The position numbers and the translations under genes are program-made. Source: Acidobacteriota bacterium (GTDB lineage: Bacteria; Acidobacteriota; Blastocatellia; Pyrinomonadales; Pyrinomonadaceae). Taken from it: a DNA stretch of 64,000 nucleotides. The notes under the pieces are model-generated. The model was not told the origin of the DNA, ran no database searches, and saw only the letters and a list, made by a program, of their open reading frames with translations. The stretch lies in the NCBI GenBank assembly GCA_019239425.1, contig JAFAZX010000075.1, forward strand, positions 26,364-90,363. Reading direction: 5' to 3'. Positions within the stretch are counted from its first letter, which is position 1. The number at the start of each line of letters is the position of its first letter. Shown here one piece after another: positions 59,379 to 64,000 of the stretch.

Positions 59379-62300
59379 ATGGAGGACGACCTTAGTCGTG
59401 TTCTGAATGCTCTGCCTGTGTTGATATGGACGGCGCTCCTCGACGGGCAGATCGACTTCCTCAATCGACGCTGGCGCGAATACACCGGCCTGAGTCTTGA
59501 GGAAGCCCGTGGCTCCGGCTGGCAGTCTGCGATCCACCCGGAAGACCTGCCCGGACTGCTGGAACGCTGGCAATCGATTCTGGCTTCAGGCGAGCCCGGC
59601 GAGATCGAAGCACGCCTGCGGCGCTTTGACGGCGCCTATCGGTGGTTCCTGTTCCGTGCCAACCCGTTGCGAGAAGAAGCAGGGGGAATAGCCAAATGGT
59701 ACGGAACCAACACGGACATTGAGGATCGTAGGCCGGAAGAGGAAGCGCTGCGTGCGAGAGAACTCTCCTGGCGGCAGATCGCTGACAACATTCCCGGGCT
59801 CGTGGCTACGATGGGCGCGATGGGCGAGGTGGAGTTCCTCAACCGTCAGACCCTTGAGTATTTCGGCAAGACGAATGAGGAGTTGAAGGACTGGTCCCTC
59901 ATCGGCGTCGTTCACCCTGACGACCTTCCCCGCGTAATCGAGGCCCGCACCAAATCGATTGAGACGGGGCAGCTCTATGAGGTCGAGCACCGTTGCCGCC
60001 GCGCCGACGGCGTTTACCGTTGGTTCCAGGTTCGCGGCCTTCCCGTGCGAGATGTGGAAGGTACGATAACGGCCTGGTATCTGCTTCTGACCGACATCGA
60101 CGACCTCAAAAAAGCCGAAGAGGCTCTACAGTCGAGCGAGCGCAATTTGAGCCTGACCATAAACACCATCCCGACCCTCATACAAGTGTCGCGACCCGAC
60201 GGAACCGTGCTGTCGGTGAATCAAGCAGTGCTGGATTACTACGGCGTCACCCTGGAGGAGATGCAGACAGATGAGTTTCGCTCTCGGGCCTACCACCCGG
60301 ACGATATTAAAAGGCTGCGTGAGTGGCGCAGGGAAGCCCTCAAACACCCCCGCCGGTTCGAATATGAGCAACGCGCGCTGGGCAAGGACGGCAAATATCG
60401 CTGGTTCCTCGTCCGATACAATCCCCTGCTCGACGAGCAGGGAAGGATCGAACGATGGTATACGACCGCGTACGACATCGAGGGCCGAAAACGGGCTGAA
60501 GAGGCGTTGCGGTCGGCCGAACGCGACCTTGACCTGATCGTCAACACGATCCCGGCGCTGGCGTGGTCGGCGCGTCCGGACGGGAGCGCCGAGTTCTTCA
60601 ACCGACAGTACCTGGATTACGTGGGCCTCTCGGCGGAACAGGCGGGAGGTTGGGGCTGGAGTGCCGCCGTCCACCCCGACGACTTGGAGGGTCTGGCCGC
60701 GACGTGGCAGCGCATCATGACTTCCGGAGAGCCGGGAGACGCGGAAGCGCGTATGCGCGGCCGCGACGGAGAGTACCGGTGGTTTCTCTTCCGCGCGAGC
60801 CCGGTGCGCGACGAGCAAGGGAACATCGTCAAGTGGTACGGAACCAACACGGACATCGACGACCGCAAGCGGGCCGAGGCTTTGCTCGCCGGGGAGAAAA
60901 GGCTCCTCGAAATGGTGGCCGGCGGGCAGACGCTTCCCTCAATTCTGGATGCGTCGTGCCGGCTGGTGGAAGAGACCGCCGGCGGGTACATCTGCGGGAT
61001 TTTGCTGCTGGATACAAGCGGCACCTCGGTTGGGCTCTCGGTAGCACCCAGCCTGCCGCCCAGCTACAACGAAGCGATCCTGGGCTGGCCCATCAACCTC
61101 GATTCGGGGCCGTGCGCCAGGGCGTCCGTCCTGAAGGAGCAGGTCATCGTCGCCGACGTCGCTTCCGACTTACAGTGGGACGCGTACGGCTGGCGGCCCC
61201 TGGCACTCTCCTACGGGCTGAGGGCGTGCTGGTCGACGCCTATCCTGTCGTCGGAAAATGTCGTGCTGGGAACCTTCGCCCTTTATTCGCGCGAACCCGG
61301 CGAACCTACCGCGCAGCTACAGGATGTCATAGGACAGATGACGCACCTGGCGGCGGTGGTGATTGAGCGTCAGCGCGCCGTCGAGCGACTGGAGGCCGAA
61401 CAGGAGCTGCTCGACCTCGCGCAGAAGTCGGCCCGCGCGATGGCCTTCGACTGGTACGTCCAGCGAGAGGTCAACGTCTGGTCGCCCGAGCAGGAGGCCC
61501 TCTACGGCCTAGAGCCCGGCAGCTTCGACGGGACGTTCCAGGGCTGGAAGAAGCTGATCTATCCGCCCGACTGGCCCGTCCTGCTCAAGGCCATCAGGCA
61601 CGCACAGGAGACCGGAGTGGTGGCCGCGGAGTTTCGCGTCCAATGGCCCGACGGCAGCACCCACTGGCTGGCGACGAACGGCCGTATGTTCTTCGACGAG
61701 CGGCGCAGTCCCTTCCGCATGGTCGGGTTCACCACCGACATCACGCCCCGCAAACTGGCCGAGGAGAACCTGCGCCGCAGCGAGGCGTTCCTCGCCGAAG
61801 CCCAACACCTCAGCTCGACCGGCAGCTTTTCGTGGCGGGTGGCGACGAACGAAATCATCTGGTCGGAGCAGCTCTACCGCATCCACGGGCTTGAGGTCGG
61901 CGCGCCGGTGACGCTCGAACTGATTCGCACCCGAGTCCACCCGGAAGACATCACCCTCTACGAGAGGATGGTCGAACAGGCGCGAAGCGGCGGCAGCGAC
62001 TTTGAATGGCAGTACCGTCTGCTGATGCCCGACCGCTCGATCAAGTACCTGCACGCGGTCGCCCGCGCGACCCGCGACCGGGACGGCGGGCTGGAGTACA
62101 TCGCGGCGGTGCAGGACGTGACCGAACGCCGACTCTCGGAGGAGGCGCTCGGCAACCTGCGTTCGGAGCTAGCGCACGTGTCCAGGGTGGCGACCCTCGG
62201 GACGCTGACGGCTTCCATCGCCCACGAAATCAACCAGCCGCTCTCGGGCATCATCACCAACTCCAGCACCGGCCTCAGGATGCTGAACGCCGACCCGCCG

Positions 62301-62873
62301 AACGTCGAGGGTGCGAGAGAGACCGCGCGGCGTACGCTACGCGACGGCAACCGAGCCTCCGAGGTGATCACGCGTCTGCGCGCACTCTTTAGCAAGAAGG
62401 AGGCCGCGACCGAAGCGGTGAACTTGAACGACGCCACGCGCGAGGTGATCGCGCTCTCGTTGAGCGAGCTTCATAGGAGTCGTGTGATTCCTCGTCTGGA
62501 ACTGGCCGAAGACCTCCCGCCGGTCACGGGCGACCGCGTCCAGCTCCAGCAGGTCATTCTGAACCTGCTCCGCAACGCCCTGGACGCGATGGAGGGCGTC
62601 GAGGACTCTCCGACGCCGCTGGTCATCCGAACCGAGCGGGACGGCGACGACAGCGTGCGCCTGAGCGTGCGGGACGCCGGGGTCGGCATCGACCCGCAGG
62701 CGGCCGGCAGGCTCTTCGACGCGTTCTACACGACCAAGCACGCCGGGATGGGGATCGGCCTCTCCGTCAGCCGCTCCATCATCGACAGCCACCACGGACG
62801 ACTGTGGGCGACTCCGAATGACGGGCCGGGGGCCACGTTTTCATTTTCCATTCCGTGCTGGCAGGCGGTTTGA
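59379..62873 (+). CDS. Soluble multi-PAS/GAF sensor histidine kinase (FixL-like)
   Basis: This encodes 1,164 residues from ATG 59379 (AGAGAGGA upstream; GTG 59349 possible). No membrane helix is present. Order: four PAS/PAC units ending in KWYGTNTDI-type strands, a GAF domain (about 510-660, SILDASCRLVEETAGGYICG), two more PAS domains, then HisKA with SIAHEINQPLSGI (phospho-His) and HATPase (LLRNALDAMEG; VRDAGVGIDPQAAGRLFDAF; GMGIGLSVSRSIID). The C-terminal part matches FixL/DctB-type kinases. It probably integrates redox, energy or ligand cues and partners with the receiver at 62985 and perhaps the FixJ-type regulator at 43578. Confidence 0.92.
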   Translation: MEDDLSRVLNALPVLIWTALLDGQIDFLNRRWREYTGLSLEEARGSGWQSAIHPEDLPGLLERWQSILASGEPGEIEARLRRFDGAYRWFLFRANPLREEAGGIAKWYGTNTDIEDRRPEEEALRARELSWRQIADNIPGLVATMGAMGEVEFLNRQTLEYFGKTNEELKDWSLIGVVHPDDLPRVIEARTKSIETGQLYEVEHRCRRADGVYRWFQVRGLPVRDVEGTITAWYLLLTDIDDLKKAEEALQSSERNLSLTINTIPTLIQVSRPDGTVLSVNQAVLDYYGVTLEEMQTDEFRSRAYHPDDIKRLREWRREALKHPRRFEYEQRALGKDGKYRWFLVRYNPLLDEQGRIERWYTTAYDIEGRKRAEEALRSAERDLDLIVNTIPALAWSARPDGSAEFFNRQYLDYVGLSAEQAGGWGWSAAVHPDDLEGLAATWQRIMTSGEPGDAEARMRGRDGEYRWFLFRASPVRDEQGNIVKWYGTNTDIDDRKRAEALLAGEKRLLEMVAGGQTLPSILDASCRLVEETAGGYICGILLLDTSGTSVGLSVAPSLPPSYNEAILGWPINLDSGPCARASVLKEQVIVADVASDLQWDAYGWRPLALSYGLRACWSTPILSSENVVLGTFALYSREPGEPTAQLQDVIGQMTHLAAVVIERQRAVERLEAEQELLDLAQKSARAMAFDWYVQREVNVWSPEQEALYGLEPGSFDGTFQGWKKLIYPPDWPVLLKAIRHAQETGVVAAEFRVQWPDGSTHWLATNGRMFFDERRSPFRMVGFTTDITPRKLAEENLRRSEAFLAEAQHLSSTGSFSWRVATNEIIWSEQLYRIHGLEVGAPVTLELIRTRVHPEDITLYERMVEQARSGGSDFEWQYRLLMPDRSIKYLHAVARATRDRDGGLEYIAAVQDVTERRLSEEALGNLRSELAHVSRVATLGTLTASIAHEINQPLSGIITNSSTGLRMLNADPPNVEGARETARRTLRDGNRASEVITRLRALFSKKEAATEAVNLNDATREVIALSLSELHRSRVIPRLELAEDLPPVTGDRVQLQQVILNLLRNALDAMEGVEDSPTPLVIRTERDGDDSVRLSVRDAGVGIDPQAAGRLFDAFYTTKHAGMGIGLSVSRSIIDSHHGRLWATPNDGPGATFSFSIPCWQAV

Positions 62874-62984
62874 CGGACGCCGACGGCCGTCCCTGTCCGA
62901 TGTGTATGGTCGCGTACACAGTGGCTGCCAATACAATACCAAAGCACAATAGACACCGACCGAGTGGTGGCGCATTATTCTGTC

Positions 62985-63380
62985 ATGGAGCCGTCTCAGA
63001 TAAGGAGTGACGTCGAACACCCCCTCGTGTCGGTCGTCGATGACGACGAATCCGTGCGCGAGTCGCTGCCCGACCTGCTCAGAGAATTCGGTTTTGCGGC
63101 TCGTGCGTTCTCGTCGCCGGAAGAGTTCCTCGCCTCCGACGCCTTCGAGCAGACCAGGTGCCTGCTCCTCGACGTCGCCATGCCGGGGATGAGCGGGCCC
63201 GACCTTCAACAGGAATTGAGGAGGCAACGGAAGGAGATTCCAATCGTCTTCATCACCGCTCAAAGGGATGAGGCCGTCCGTTCGCGGCTGATCGAGCAGG
63301 GCGCCGTGGAGTGCCTGTTCAAGCCGTTCAGCGAGGACGACCTGCTGAAGGCGCTCAACGCGGCGCTCCGGGCGGGCTGA
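62985..63380 (+). CDS. Receiver-only response regulator (FixJ-type receiver)
   Basis: This encodes 131 residues from ATG 62985 (GTG at 62964 also possible). VSVVDDDESVRESLPDLLRE, phospho-Asp in LLLDVAMPGMSGPDL, Thr in VFITAQRDE and Lys in LFKPFSEDDL are all present, but there is no output domain. It follows the multi-PAS kinase by 112 bp and probably serves as phospho-sink or relay to a separate DNA-binding regulator. Confidence 0.88.
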   Translation: MEPSQIRSDVEHPLVSVVDDDESVRESLPDLLREFGFAARAFSSPEEFLASDAFEQTRCLLLDVAMPGMSGPDLQQELRRQRKEIPIVFITAQRDEAVRSRLIEQGAVECLFKPFSEDDLLKALNAALRAG

Positions 63381-63410
63381 TCTATTCGACCGCCGCGAGG
63401 CGGGGAGGGA

Positions 63411-63486
63411 TTTCACCACAGAGACACAGAGGCACAGCTCGTAGACAATAGTCTACGAGCTGTGCCTCTGTGTCTCTGTGGTGAAA
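63411..63486. repeat. CACAGAG hairpin element, second copy
   Basis: A perfect 36-bp stem (63411-63446 with 63451-63486) and 4-nt loop. The outer part, ACCACAGAGACACAGAGGCA, is identical to the 12011 copy, while the inner CGTAGAC differs. It lies 31 bp after the receiver gene and probably ends transcription. Confidence 0.8.
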
Positions 63487-63501
63487 TCTTTTCAGTCACA
63501 C

Positions 63502-63609
63502 TCAACTGCAAATCGCTTTAGTCCTTTCATGTGAAGGTGACTTGGCTGGAATGTCGGCCAGCAGTTCGCTCACCGCCTTCCCCTTCCCCGCGAGTGTCAT
63601 CTGTTTCAT
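63502..63609 (-). CDS. Possible 35-residue small protein under the divergent motif
   Basis: The frame reads MKQMTLAGKGKAVSELLADI then PAKSPSHERTKAICS and stop. It lies 50 bp downstream of motif E1 in the correct orientation, and the -10-like block TTGATTTACTCG is between them. There is no strong ribosome site and no known family. Translation is a hypothesis. Confidence 0.35.
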   Translation of the reverse strand: MKQMTLAGKGKAVSELLADIPAKSPSHERTKAICS

Positions 63610-63658
63610 TCCATTGCGATAACGGGCGCGACGAGTAAATCAAGTGCGTAAGCGGGTG

Positions 63659-63680
63659 TCTATCAGACGATGGTAGCGGT
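63659..63680 (-). promoter_or_regulatory. Shared upstream motif, site E1 (leftward)
   Basis: Read leftward: ACCGCTACCATCGTCTGATA then GA, a variant of the motif with three changes (GC for AT after ACCG, G for A in the palindrome). TTGATTTACTCGTCGC follows, like the second block of sites A-D. Confidence 0.6.
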
Positions 63681-63685
63681 AGCAG

Positions 63686-63707
63686 ACCAATACCTTCGTC
63701 TAATAGA
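63686..63707 (+). promoter_or_regulatory. Shared upstream motif, site E2 (rightward)
   Basis: Read rightward: ACCAATACCTTCGTCTAATA then GA, 128 bp before the dehydrogenase start. It is five bases from E1 in inverted orientation, making a divergent control region. Confidence 0.7.
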
Positions 63708-63835
63708 CACCCGCATGTAAACGGCGCATTCTGCCGCCGTCCAGGGCCACGGAAAGCACTCAAGCTCGGAACGAGTTGAGTTTTTTAACACGGTCGGTTG
63801 AAGCAGCGCGGCGCGAAACGAGAGAGGAAGTACTT

Positions 63836-64000
63836 ATGTCTTTTGATAAACCCATTCGTCGAATCGCAATCGTCGGCACGGGTGTCATCGGCGCGAGCTG
63901 GGCCGCGCTGTACCTGGCCCGCGGGTTCGATGTCGTCGCCACAGACCCCGCGCCGAACGCCGAAGCGCACCTGCGCCAGTACGTCGACGAAGCCTGGCCC
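63836..64000 (+). CDS. 3-hydroxyacyl-CoA dehydrogenase (NAD-binding domain), partial
   Basis: The first 55 residues are in the window; the gene continues past the right end. GAGAGGAAG precedes ATG 63836. IRRIAIVGTGVIGASWAALY is an NAD-binding Rossmann start (GxGxxG), followed by LARGFDVVATDPAPNAE with the Asp that selects NAD. The WAALYLARGFDV pattern is typical of 3-hydroxyacyl-CoA or L-carnitine dehydrogenases. Motif E2 upstream links it to the same regulon. Confidence 0.78.
   Translation, partial: MSFDKPIRRIAIVGTGVIGASWAALYLARGFDVVATDPAPNAEAHLRQYVDEAWP

Overview
The window is about 64 kb of GC-rich bacterial DNA that looks like an Acidobacteriota chromosome, probably class Blastocatellia. 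The support for this is indirect. There are three secreted 'VWFA-related Acidobacterial domain' proteins, an Oar-like TonB receptor with an N-terminal carboxypeptidase-regulatory domain beside a Y_Y_Y sensor kinase, and large secreted YD-repeat and peptidase genes. No rRNA is present, so the genus cannot be fixed.

Left part (1-16.7 kb): mostly housekeeping and secreted proteins. It holds a partial acyltransferase, an M14 zinc carboxypeptidase, three VWA proteins, an EF-hand-like secreted protein, glgC and an M28 aminopeptidase. It also holds a nucleoside/sugar-phosphate set (rpiB, deoC, deoB, hpt). DeoC and RpiB both carry N-terminal amphipathic extensions like microcompartment encapsulation peptides. 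A zeta-toxin-like kinase and its small partner sit inside the rpiB-deoC gene string.

Integrated island (16.75-30.24 kb): tRNA-Asp is intact, and 45 bp of its 3' half (anticodon loop to CCA) recurs exactly 13.5 kb downstream, followed by a strong terminator. Next to the tRNA is a frameshifted tyrosine-integrase remnant. The cargo is a roughly 2,826-residue RHS/YD-repeat polymorphic toxin ending in an HExxH zincin-like tip. It is followed on the same strand by a tandem series of small secreted or Ig-like proteins and displaced toxin tips. One displaced tip also has HExxH and is joined to a truncated IS630 transposase.

Right part (30.4-64 kb): an accessory redox, hydrolase and signalling region. 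It encodes alpha/beta hydrolases, VOC proteins, TlpA/DipZ-like and DsbA-like thioredoxin-fold proteins, a peroxiredoxin-like protein, a Zn alcohol dehydrogenase, a cNMP-binding/TrxR-like flavoprotein and a DedA-rhodanese. The signalling genes are a six-PAS/GAF kinase, a Y_Y_Y kinase, an orphan kinase and FixJ-, NarL- and receiver-only response regulators. Four leftward transcription units and a divergent pair at the right end share a 22-bp upstream motif (core ACCRATACCWTCGTCTAATA) placed 67-128 bp before the start codon, always in the same orientation to the gene. This suggests one regulon.

The strongest single-gene observation is the DedA-rhodanese gene. Its reading frame crosses an in-frame TGA exactly where relatives have Cys in C-x-C-P-N-E, and a SECIS-like hairpin begins 15 nt further on. 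It is therefore probably a selenoprotein.

Repeats include three copies of a terminal-inverted-repeat palindromic element (two about 220 bp, one 110 bp), two CACAGAG hairpins, two GGGTTCTGGG-type inverted clusters, and a perfect 14-bp inverted repeat that brackets the TonB receptor gene.
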